From positions 1 to 47,722 of the forward strand of contig DBMG01000153.1 in assembly GCA_002304785.1 (NCBI GenBank): a DNA stretch of 47,722 bases. Direction: 5' to 3'. Made by a program: the position numbers and the translations under genes. The notes under the pieces are model-generated. The model saw nothing but the letters and a program-made list of their open reading frames with translations, was not told the DNA's origin and made no database searches. Below are positions 40,718 through 47,722 of the stretch, piece after piece (position 1 is the stretch's first letter; the number at the start of each line of letters is the position of its first letter). The stretch is from Candidatus Accumulibacter sp. UBA704 (GTDB lineage Bacteria; Pseudomonadota; Gammaproteobacteria; Burkholderiales; Rhodocyclaceae).

Positions 40718-41401
40718 CTACTTCTGCGCAGCCGGCGAGGACTGCTTCTTGGCGATGGCTTGCTCTAGCGTGGCGGTTGTCTGCGGGTGGTAGTTCTTCT
40801 TGGCGAAATACAGCGGCGTGTGGCCGTCAAAATCTTTTTTTTGCGGATCGGCGCCGCGTTCGATCAGAAATCGGCTCAATTTGGGTTGTCCGGTTGCCGC
40901 TGACAGATGCAGAGCCGTTTGCCCGGCTTCGGTCCGGGCACCGATGTCTGCCTGTTTGTCCAGCAGGGCTTGCACACTTGGTCGTCCCCCGGAGATTGCG
41001 GCGGCGTGCAGCGGTGTCATGCCGGTATGGTCCTTGGCATTGACATCTGCGCCGCTGTCAATGAGCAGTTCAATGATCTTGACGCGCCCGTAGAAGGCAG
41101 CGATGTGCAGCGGTGTGCGGCCAAGAGCATCCCTGGTGTCCATGTCGGCGCCGTTGCCAATAATCTTCTGGATTTCTGCAATGTCGCCACGAATGACGGC
41201 GTTGGATAGGGCCGGTTCGGCTATGGGGAACTTGCCGTTCATGACCAATGGCTGCGTGTCCTTGGGTTTCTCGACTTTCTTGCCGCATCCCGCGAGCGAG
41301 AGAGCGAGAAGGCATGCCGCCAGGACTATTGCCAGGCGTGCCGGACATGACGATACGGGGCGCGAATGGCCGGTTTGTGTCGATCGATGCGAGCGATTCA
41401 T
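40718..41401 (-). CDS. Ankyrin-repeat lipoprotein
   Basis: The ATG at 41399-41401 is chosen (CCGAGAAC upstream) over one seven codons earlier, giving 227 residues. A signal with the lipobox LSLAGC is followed by GKK. Four to five ankyrin repeats follow, for example GRTPLHIAAFYGRVKIIELL, TGMTPLHAAAISGG and GQTALHLSAATGQPKL. Ankyrin repeats bind other proteins, here probably in the periplasm. Many betaproteobacteria have such a gene beside housekeeping genes; its partner is unknown. The stop codon abuts that of lexA. Confidence 0.88.
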   Translation of the reverse strand: MNRSHRSTQTGHSRPVSSCPARLAIVLAACLLALSLAGCGKKVEKPKDTQPLVMNGKFPIAEPALSNAVIRGDIAEIQKIIGNGADMDTRDALGRTPLHIAAFYGRVKIIELLIDSGADVNAKDHTGMTPLHAAAISGGRPSVQALLDKQADIGARTEAGQTALHLSAATGQPKLSRFLIERGADPQKKDFDGHTPLYFAKKNYHPQTTATLEQAIAKKQSSPAAQK

Positions 41402-41578
41402 TTTGTTCTCGGGATAGTGCATTGTTTCGTGTGAAGCCGCGAAAGCACAATCTTATACGATTGCGGTGGTATGGAGGTCGGCGCATCGGGCGAGGACGGA
41501 ATGCCGCGTTCCATCAAGCCCTTATTGTGGCCTCATTTTTTGGGCTACAATTCGAATTTCCCGCTGCATACTTTTCAC

Positions 41579-43213
41579 ATGACCAAATACGTCTTCGTTA
41601 CCGGCGGTGTGGTGTCCTCTCTGGGCAAGGGCATTGCTGCTGCATCTCTGGGTGCGATCCTCGAATCGCGCGGCATCAAGATTACCCATCTCAAGCTTGA
41701 CCCCTATATCAACGTCGATCCAGGAACGATGAGTCCGTTCCAGCATGGTGAAGTTTTCGTCACCGAGGATGGCGCTGAAACCGACCTGGATCTCGGGCAC
41801 TACGAGCGCTTTACCAGTGCCAGGATGGGCAAGCGCAATAATTTCACCACCGGCCAGATCTACGAAACGGTGATCAAGAAGGAACGGCGTGGCGAATATC
41901 TCGGTAAGACGGTCCAGGTAATCCCGCACATCACCGACGAGATCAAGGCGCATATCCGACGCGGCGCGGAAGGCGCGGATGTGGCTATCGTCGAGGTCGG
42001 CGGTACGGTCGGCGACATTGAATCGCTGCCGTTCCTCGAGGCGATCCGCCAAATGGGGCTGCAGGAGGGCAGGAACAACGCCTGCTATATGCATTTGACG
42101 CTCCTTCCGTATATTCCGACGGCCGGCGAACTGAAGACCAAGCCGACCCAGCACTCCGTCAAGGAGCTGCGGGAAATCGGTATCCAGCCGGATATCCTGC
42201 TGTGCCGGGCCGATCGCCCCATTCCCGAAGACGAGAAGGGAAAGATCGCCCTGTTCTGCAACGTGCAGCGCGAAGCCGTGATCGAATGCCTGGACGCCGA
42301 TTCGATCTACAAGATCCCTGCGATGCTGCACAACCAGATGCTCGACGAGATCGTCTGCCACAAGCTCAATATCCTGGCCCGCGCCGCCGATCTGTCGGTG
42401 TGGAAGAGTCTGGTGCACGCACTGGAGAATCCCGAGCACAAGGTTAACATCGCCTTTGTCGGCAAGTACGTCGATCTGACCGAATCCTACAAATCGTTGA
42501 CCGAAGCGCTGGTGCATGCCGGCATCTATACGCGCAGTAAGGTGAAGGTGCACTACATCGATTCGGAAGAGATCGAGACCAAGGGTTGTTCCGTCCTGAA
42601 GGGGATGGACGCCATTCTGGTGCCGGGCGGCTTCGGCCGGCGCGGCACGGAAGGCAAGATCGCGGCGGTACGCTATGCACGCGAGAACAAGGTTCCCTAC
42701 CTGGGCATCTGCCTCGGCATGCAACTGGCGGTGGTCGAGTACGCGCGTGACGTGGCCGGCATGGAAGGTGCGCACAGCACGGAATTCGAGAAGAGTTCGC
42801 CGTATCCGGTGATCGGCCTGATCACCGAATGGCAGGATGCCTCCGGCAGGCTTGAGAAACGCGATGAAAACTCGGATCTCGGCGGCACCATGCGCCTTGG
42901 CGGCCAGGTCTGCAAGCTTGTGGATGGTACGCTGGCACGGGAAATCTACGGCAAGGCCGAAATCGTCGAACGCCATCGCCACCGCTATGAGGTCAACAAC
43001 ACGCTGTTGAGCGAACTGGAAGCCAAAGGCCTTGTCGTCTCGGGACGGGCGCCGGGTACCGACCTGTGCGAGATGATCGAACTGCCGAAAGCCATGCATC
43101 CATGGTTCGTAGGCTGCCAGTTCCACCCTGAGTTCACGTCCTCGCCGCGTCACGGGCACCCGCTCTTCACGTCTTTTGTCAGAGCCGCGATTGCCGGACA
43201 GGGCAAGGCATGA
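41579..43213 (+). CDS. pyrG: CTP synthase
   Basis: The ATG at 41579 gives 544 residues starting MTKYVFVTGGVVSSLGKGI. The synthase domain includes LKLDPYINVDPGTMSPFQHG; the glutamine amidotransferase domain has C378 in YLGICLGMQLAV and the His/Glu pair in CQFHPEFTSSP. It makes CTP from UTP, ATP and glutamine. TACAAT at 41546-41551 may be the -10 box. It overlaps kdsA by four bases. Confidence 0.97.
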   Translation: MTKYVFVTGGVVSSLGKGIAAASLGAILESRGIKITHLKLDPYINVDPGTMSPFQHGEVFVTEDGAETDLDLGHYERFTSARMGKRNNFTTGQIYETVIKKERRGEYLGKTVQVIPHITDEIKAHIRRGAEGADVAIVEVGGTVGDIESLPFLEAIRQMGLQEGRNNACYMHLTLLPYIPTAGELKTKPTQHSVKELREIGIQPDILLCRADRPIPEDEKGKIALFCNVQREAVIECLDADSIYKIPAMLHNQMLDEIVCHKLNILARAADLSVWKSLVHALENPEHKVNIAFVGKYVDLTESYKSLTEALVHAGIYTRSKVKVHYIDSEEIETKGCSVLKGMDAILVPGGFGRRGTEGKIAAVRYARENKVPYLGICLGMQLAVVEYARDVAGMEGAHSTEFEKSSPYPVIGLITEWQDASGRLEKRDENSDLGGTMRLGGQVCKLVDGTLAREIYGKAEIVERHRHRYEVNNTLLSELEAKGLVVSGRAPGTDLCEMIELPKAMHPWFVGCQFHPEFTSSPRHGHPLFTSFVRAAIAGQGKA

Positions 43214-44046
43214 AACTCTGCGGATTCGATGTCGGTCTCGACAAGCCGCTGTTCCTGATCGCCGGCCCGTGCACCGCGGAATCCCTAGAACTGTGCGTCG
43301 AGGTTGCCGGAACAATGAAGGAAATCTGTTTCCGGCTTGGAGTTCCCTACATTTTCAAGGCCTCGTACGACAAGGCCAACCGCAGCTCGGGTAAATCGGC
43401 CCGCGGTCCGGGGCTCGATGCCGGCTTGAAACTGCTTGACGAAGTGCGTCGCCAGGTTGGCGTACCGGTGCTGACCGACGTTCATACCGAGGCGGAAGTT
43501 CGTGCTGTCGCGTCCGTGGTTGACGTCCTGCAGACTCCGGCCTTCCTCTGTCGTCAGACGGATTTCATCCATGCTGTGGCGGCGAGCGGGAAACCGGTCA
43601 ATATCAAGAAGGGGCAGTTCCTTGCTCCGGGTGACATGAAGAACGTCGTCGCCAAGGCCAGGGAAGCCAACGGGGGCGCAGATACCCTGATGGTCTGCGA
43701 GCGTGGCGCGTCGTTCGGCTACAACAATTTGGTCTCCGACATGCGCAGCTTGGCAATCATGCGCGAGACGGAGTGCCCGGTGGTCTTCGACGCCACGCAT
43801 TCGGTGCAGTTGCCGGGTGGGCAGGGCACCGTATCCGGTGGCCAGCGCGAATTCGTGCCGGTACTGGCGCGGGCTGCCGTGGCCGCGGGTATTTCGGGAC
43901 TGTTCATGGAAACGCATCCATGTCCCGAGAAGGCGCTGTCGGACGGCCCGAACAGTTGGCCGCTAAGCCGCATGGAAAGCCTGCTGACAACACTGGCGGC
44001 GCTTGACCGGGCAGTGAAGGCGGCCGGTTTGGATGAATTGCAGTAA
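43210..44046 (+). CDS. kdsA: 3-deoxy-8-phosphooctulonate (KDO-8-P) synthase
   Basis: A 278-residue enzyme of the DAHP/KDO-8-P synthase fold. FLIAGPCTAES, FKASYDKANRSS, GPGLDAGLKLL, PVNIKKGQFLAPGDM and DATHSVQLPGGQG are diagnostic. It condenses phosphoenolpyruvate with arabinose-5-phosphate for the lipopolysaccharide core. It starts within the pyrG stop region. Whether it is the metal-dependent form was not decided. Confidence 0.96.
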   Translation: MKLCGFDVGLDKPLFLIAGPCTAESLELCVEVAGTMKEICFRLGVPYIFKASYDKANRSSGKSARGPGLDAGLKLLDEVRRQVGVPVLTDVHTEAEVRAVASVVDVLQTPAFLCRQTDFIHAVAASGKPVNIKKGQFLAPGDMKNVVAKAREANGGADTLMVCERGASFGYNNLVSDMRSLAIMRETECPVVFDATHSVQLPGGQGTVSGGQREFVPVLARAAVAAGISGLFMETHPCPEKALSDGPNSWPLSRMESLLTTLAALDRAVKAAGLDELQ

Positions 44047-44106
44047 ATGCCGCCGGTAATTCCGGGTGGCAGCTTGCTTGATCATCTTTGATAAAAAGGA
44101 AGAAAC

Positions 44107-45390
44107 ATGAGCTCAGTCGTTGATGTCGTTGCACGCGAAATTCTCGATTCCCGCGGCAATCCCACCGTCGAATGCGATGTGTTGCTGGAGTCAGGGGTCA
44201 TGGGGCGCGCCGCCGTGCCTTCAGGAGCGTCTACCGGTTCACGCGAGGCCATCGAATTGCGCGACGGAGATGCCACACGCTACAACGGCAAGGGCGTCAT
44301 CCAGGCCGTGGAGAACGTCAATACCGAGATCGCCGAAGCCATCATTGGGCTGGATGCCCAGGAGCAGGCTTTCATCGATCAGACACTGATCCAGCTTGAC
44401 GGCACGGAGAACAAGTCGCGGCTCGGGGCCAATGCCATCCTCGCCGTATCAATGGCCGTTGCCAAGGCCGCTGCCGAGGAGTCAGGTCTGCCCTTGTATC
44501 GCTACTTCGGCGGTTCCGGGCCGATGCAGATGCCAGTGCCGATGATGAATATCATCAACGGCGGCGAGCACGCCAACAACAGCCTGGATTTCCAGGAATT
44601 CATGATCCTGCCGGTGAGCCAGAATTCGTTCCGCGAAGCCTTGCGCTGCGGAGCCGAAGTCTTCCATGCGTTGAAGAAACTGCTCGACAAGAAAGGTTTC
44701 TCGACTGCGGTAGGCGACGAAGGTGGATTTGCCCCCAACCTCGCCAGCCACGCCGACGCGTTGCAACTCATCGTGCAGGCCATCGAGGCCGCAGGATATT
44801 TCCCGGGCGAGGACGTGCTGATCGGTCTGGATTGCGCGGCATCCGAATTCTACAAGGACGGCAAGTATGTTCTGGCCGGCGAGGGCCTGGAGCTTGGCCC
44901 CGACCAGTTCGTCGACTATCTGGCCAATCTGGTTGACCAGTTTCCGATCGTCTCGATCGAGGACGGCATGGCCGAAGGCGACTGGGACGGGTGGAAGCTG
45001 CTTACGGACAAGCTTGGCGCCAAGGTGCAGATCGTCGGCGACGACGTTTTCGTGACCAACACCCGCATTTTCAAGGAAGGCATCAAGAAGGGCGTGGCCA
45101 ATTCGATCCTGATCAAGATCAACCAGATCGGGACACTGTCGGAAACCTTCGCCGCCATCGAGATGGCCAAGCGTGCGGGTTACACGGCGGTGATTTCCCA
45201 CCGTTCCGGCGAAACCGAAGACAGCACCATTGCCGACATCGCCGTCGGCATGAATGCCCTGCAGATCAAGACCGGTTCCCTCTCACGCTCGGACCGTATC
45301 GCCAAGTACAACCAGTTGCTGCGCATCGAGGAGGATCTCGGCGACACTGCGGGCTATCCCGGCCTCGACGCGTTCTACAACATTCGCTAG
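44107..45390 (+). CDS. eno: Enolase
   Basis: A 427-residue glycolytic enzyme with AGGAAG upstream of the ATG. VVAREILDSRGNPTVE, GAVPSGASTG-type motif (AVPSGASTGSREAIEL), VGDEGGFAPNL, SIEDGMAEGDWDGW and ISHRSGETEDSTIAD are family hallmarks. It converts 2-phosphoglycerate to phosphoenolpyruvate, the substrate of the upstream kdsA product. It can also sit in the RNA degradosome. Confidence 0.98.
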   Translation: MSSVVDVVAREILDSRGNPTVECDVLLESGVMGRAAVPSGASTGSREAIELRDGDATRYNGKGVIQAVENVNTEIAEAIIGLDAQEQAFIDQTLIQLDGTENKSRLGANAILAVSMAVAKAAAEESGLPLYRYFGGSGPMQMPVPMMNIINGGEHANNSLDFQEFMILPVSQNSFREALRCGAEVFHALKKLLDKKGFSTAVGDEGGFAPNLASHADALQLIVQAIEAAGYFPGEDVLIGLDCAASEFYKDGKYVLAGEGLELGPDQFVDYLANLVDQFPIVSIEDGMAEGDWDGWKLLTDKLGAKVQIVGDDVFVTNTRIFKEGIKKGVANSILIKINQIGTLSETFAAIEMAKRAGYTAVISHRSGETEDSTIADIAVGMNALQIKTGSLSRSDRIAKYNQLLRIEEDLGDTAGYPGLDAFYNIR

Positions 45391-45442
45391 GAGAGCGAGC
45401 GAGGGGGAGCGAGACGAATGATGGGCGCGGCCGCGGCCTTTG

Positions 45443-45470
45443 CTCCTCACTCTTCACTCCTTACTCCTCA
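45443..45470. repeat. Tandem heptanucleotide repeat between eno and ftsB
   Basis: Four adjacent 7-base units, CTCCTCA / CTCTTCA / CTCCTTA / CTCCTCA, end eight bases before the ftsB ATG. All are pyrimidine-rich with an A at position 7. They may reduce or alter the ribosome site of ftsB, since no clear Shine-Dalgarno is seen there. Confidence 0.8.
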
Positions 45471-45478
45471 CTGATTCG

Positions 45479-45799
45479 ATGCGCTGGCTATCCATCGCCC
45501 TGATCGCCCTGCTCGTGATGCTGCAGTACCCGCTCTGGCTAGGCAAGGGCGGTTGGTTGCGCGTCTGGGAAGTGGACCAGCAACTGCAGCAGCAGAAAGA
45601 AGGCAACCGAAAGCTGGAAATCCGCAATGCCGGACTCGATGCCGAGGTGCGCGATCTCAAGCAGGGCTACGACGCAATCGAGGAACGTGCGCGTTTTGAA
45701 CTCGGCATGATCCGGCAGGACGAAGTCTTCGTCCAGATTCCGGAAACAGCTCCCGGCAACGCGCGGCCGGCCAAGGAATCCTCAGGGGCCAAGCCGTAG
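45479..45799 (+). CDS. ftsB: Cell division protein FtsB
   Basis: A 106-residue protein starting MRWLSIALIALLVMLQYPLW, one membrane helix, followed by a coiled coil (about 35-72) and EERARFELGMIRQDEVFVQI, the FtsB/DivIC signature. It forms a complex with FtsL and FtsQ at the division septum. The position after eno is common in proteobacteria. The start follows a heptad repeat and lacks a normal ribosome site. Confidence 0.93.
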   Translation: MRWLSIALIALLVMLQYPLWLGKGGWLRVWEVDQQLQQQKEGNRKLEIRNAGLDAEVRDLKQGYDAIEERARFELGMIRQDEVFVQIPETAPGNARPAKESSGAKP

Positions 45800-45829
45800 C
45801 TTCAAGGTTCGTCAGTCTCGATCGCGCTT

Positions 45830-46513
45830 CTACTCGATCTCGATCTTTCCCGAAACGGATACGGTAACCAGCGACTCGCCCGACTCCATAGGCATGGGCA
45901 CCGCTGCTTCGGCGGACATGGCCCTGGATGCTCGCATAACCGGCTGAGCAAAACGACCCCCGGTACTGACTGTCAGGTGCGTGATGCTGTAGTTCTTTCC
46001 CATGGCCTCAGCCACCAGTTTTGAGCGCGCCTTGAACAGGACAATGGCGTCAAGCATCGCCTCGTTCTCTGCCTTTCGGCGCGTTTCGGGCGCCGGGAGC
46101 ATGTTGAGGCTCGAAACCCCCAGGTAGGCTTGCAGTTTTCCGAGTAGTTCCGACAACGCCGCGGTGTCTCCAGACTCCAGCGAAATATCAGAACGCATGC
46201 GCCAGGACTCGATCTTCCCGTTCTTCGCGTACACCGGATAGGTATTGGTGCCGCTGGTCTTGGCCTTGACGGCCGGATACCCCTTGGCCGTTTTCAGCGC
46301 CTCGGAAATGGCGTTGTTGATCTGCCTCGATAATTCGCCGGGAGTTGCGCCCGTTGCTTCCGCGGAAACCGTGGCCTGCGCCAGATCATTGTTTGCCGGC
46401 CGGCTGGCTTCCGACGACAGTTCCACAACGAGCCCAGCCGACGCGGTTACGGTACCCGCCATCAGCAGGAAAAAAATAGCGAACGTCTGTTTCAGGATCG
46501 ATAGTCGGTTCAT
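45830..46513 (-). CDS. SIMPL (DUF541) domain exported protein
   Basis: The ATG at 46511-46513 has CCGGAGAAGCA upstream and gives 227 residues. A signal peptide (FAIFFLLMAGTVTASA) leads into a SIMPL domain: AQATVSAEATGATPGELS, TSGTNTYPVYAKNGKIESW, MLDAIVLFKARSKLVAEAMG and a final VTVSVSGKIEIE. SIMPL proteins are periplasmic and linked to oxidative-stress tolerance in some bacteria, but the function is not settled. It faces ftsB tail to tail, and its start is divergent from bcp. Confidence 0.9.
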   Translation of the reverse strand: MNRLSILKQTFAIFFLLMAGTVTASAGLVVELSSEASRPANNDLAQATVSAEATGATPGELSRQINNAISEALKTAKGYPAVKAKTSGTNTYPVYAKNGKIESWRMRSDISLESGDTAALSELLGKLQAYLGVSSLNMLPAPETRRKAENEAMLDAIVLFKARSKLVAEAMGKNYSITHLTVSTGGRFAQPVMRASRAMSAEAAVPMPMESGESLVTVSVSGKIEIE

Positions 46514-46690
46514 TGCTTCTCCGGTCAGTGATCGAATCATTTCGATTGCCCGCTGTCTGCGTCAAAGTCGGCAGTTTAATTCTAGCGCGCCTGATGTAGT
46601 GTTAACGTGTGGTCGCGCGGCAGAAGATTGATACAATCCGGCCAACTTGATCGCTTCGCGGCGATAAGTCAGGGTCTTTGAGGAGGCAAC

Positions 46691-47161
46691 ATGCTGAAAG
46701 AGGGACAAGCGGCACCGATGTTCGTCCTCCCCGATGCGGATATGGAGAACGTCGATATCGCCCAGTATCAGGGCAAGAATCATGTCATCCTTTTCTTTTA
46801 CCCGAGAGACGACACTCCAACCTGCACGCTGGAAGCCACCGATTTCTCCGATCATGAAGACGAGTTCTCGCGGCATGGGTGCATCGTATTCGGCATCAGC
46901 CGCGACGATTGCATCAAGCACGCCGAATTCCGCGACAAGCATGGCATCTCGGTGGGCTTGCTGTCGGATTCGGAAGGTGTCGCCTGCAAGCAGTACGGTG
47001 TGTGGCAATTGAAGGAAGTCGACGGGGTGAAAAAGCACGGCATCGTCCGCTCGACTTTCATTATCGACAAACAGGGCGTCCTCCGTTTCGTGCTGTACGG
47101 AGTCAACGCCAAGGGCCACGCGCTCGAAGTCTTGCGCGCGGTGAAGGAACTCAATTCATGA
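46691..47161 (+). CDS. bcp: Thiol peroxidase of the BCP/PrxQ type
   Basis: A 156-residue peroxiredoxin with GGAGG upstream of the start. The peroxidatic C45 lies in RDDTPTCTLEATDF; the usual motif is TPGCT. The resolving cysteine at position 50 of many BCPs is replaced by T50. Other cysteines (HGCIV, DDCIKH, VACKQ) might resolve instead. It reduces hydroperoxides with thioredoxin or a similar donor. TACAAT at 46632-46637 may be its -10. Its stop overlaps the start of slyD. Confidence 0.93.
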   Translation: MLKEGQAAPMFVLPDADMENVDIAQYQGKNHVILFFYPRDDTPTCTLEATDFSDHEDEFSRHGCIVFGISRDDCIKHAEFRDKHGISVGLLSDSEGVACKQYGVWQLKEVDGVKKHGIVRSTFIIDKQGVLRFVLYGVNAKGHALEVLRAVKELNS

Positions 47162-47649
47162 ACATGCAAGTTGTCAAGAACACGGTCGTTACCCTCGACT
47201 ACAACGTCACAGATCCCGATGGGGAACTGGTTGATGCCGGCAAGGAACCGCTGGTGTATCTGCACGGCGGTTACGACGATATCTTTCCGATGATCGAGGA
47301 AGCCCTGCAGGGCAAGAAGGTCGGCGAATCGGTCGTCGTCAAGATGCAGCCCGACGATGCCTTCGGCGAATACGATGCGGACTTGATCCAGATCGAACCG
47401 CGCAAGTCGTTTCCCAAGGAACTTCAGGTCGGCATGCAATTCGAAGGCCTGCCGGAAGGAGGCGATGAGGACGAAGTCATGATATACCGCGTGACCGAGG
47501 TTGCCGATGACCGAGTGGTGCTGGATGGAAATCATCCCTTGGCCGGCATGGCCCTGATATTCACCTGCACGGTGACCGCAGTGCGGCCTGCCAGCGCAGA
47601 GGAAATTGAACATGGGCACATTCACGACGGTGAGTGCGAGGACGACTGA
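47158..47649 (+). CDS. slyD: FKBP-type peptidyl-prolyl isomerase, SlyD-like
   Basis: A 163-residue protein whose ATG overlaps the bcp stop (ATGA); a second ATG two codons on is possible. The FKBP core with insert-in-flap is seen in VTLDYNVTDPDGELVDAG, YLHGGYDDIFPMIEEALQGK, DAFGEYD and NHPLAGMALIFTCTV. The tail HGHIHDGECEDD is a short form of the metal-binding tail of SlyD. It speeds proline isomerisation and may hold metals for enzymes. It ends at a strong terminator. Confidence 0.92.
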   Translation: MNMQVVKNTVVTLDYNVTDPDGELVDAGKEPLVYLHGGYDDIFPMIEEALQGKKVGESVVVKMQPDDAFGEYDADLIQIEPRKSFPKELQVGMQFEGLPEGGDEDEVMIYRVTEVADDRVVLDGNHPLAGMALIFTCTVTAVRPASAEEIEHGHIHDGECEDD

Positions 47650-47685
47650 ACGGGCTAGATCTTCCGCCAGACTCTTTCGCCAGAC

Positions 47686-47717
47686 AAAAAATGCAGCCGG
47701 CCGGCTGCATTTTTTTT
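47686..47717. terminator. Strong intrinsic terminator, usable from both strands
   Basis: An A-run is followed by the perfect palindrome GCAGCCGGCCGGCTGC (47693-47708) and then eight T residues (47710-47717). It closes the bcp-slyD unit and, because of the A-run on the other side, can also act on leftward transcription. Confidence 0.93.
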
Positions 47718-47722
47718 GTCGT

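Noticed and set aside
41522..43315. Minus-strand open frame of 597 codons opposite pyrG
   Set aside because: Antisense shadow caused by high GC; no signal, domain or ribosome site supports it.
1..47722. CRISPR array, tRNA or rRNA genes
   Set aside because: No regularly spaced repeats and no clover-leaf or rRNA-like sequence were recognised by eye; a covariance-model search would be needed to exclude small RNAs.

Overview
The window looks like a chromosomal segment of a GC-rich betaproteobacterium, most likely of the Rhodocyclales. The evidence is the housekeeping gene order (dapC-dapD-pilU-dapE-prmB, tsaB-rimI-udg, pyrG-kdsA-eno-ftsB), a PEP-CTERM surface protein with a candidate sigma-54 promoter, and heavy c-di-GMP signalling content. 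The genus cannot be fixed from sequence reading alone. No tRNA, rRNA or CRISPR array was seen.

Left part (1-5.5 kb): an IS200/IS605-type element (divergent tnpB fragment and tnpA) is interrupted by a complete IS5-family copy (835-2012) with inverted ends and a CTAA target duplication. This nest sits at the first codons of a gene that followed a TolC-like efflux gene. The TolC-like gene is divergent from a heavy-metal two-component system (cusR/cusS-like), so the window holds a metal-resistance locus cut short by transposons.

Surface and stress part (5.5-14.4 kb): on the minus strand lie an exported TPR protein, a PEP-CTERM protein resembling the alpha/alpha toroid (squalene-cyclase-like) fold, an exported DUF1554-like protein, an anti-sigma/ECF sigma pair, a small lipoprotein with a candidate ECF promoter, and a large Cache-HAMP-PAS-GGDEF-EAL protein. 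Divergent from the last is a decayed diguanylate cyclase gene that has lost its GGDEF motif.

Respiratory part (14.4-17.5 kb): a DmsA-like Tat-exported molybdoenzyme and its DmsB-like four-cluster ferredoxin subunit form a tight pair. No DmsC membrane anchor or maturation chaperone is adjacent.

Housekeeping part (17.5-47.7 kb): rhlE; a Vgb-like propeller with a pirin; tsaB-rimI-udg; lplT divergent from alr-radA; a YbbP-like permease without its ATPase; an HD-GYP protein coupled to a hybrid histidine kinase; the lysine/diaminopimelate genes with pilU and prmB; a YvcK-like protein; lexA with a near-ideal SOS box; an ankyrin lipoprotein; pyrG-kdsA-eno-ftsB; a SIMPL protein; and bcp-slyD, closed by a strong terminator at the window end.
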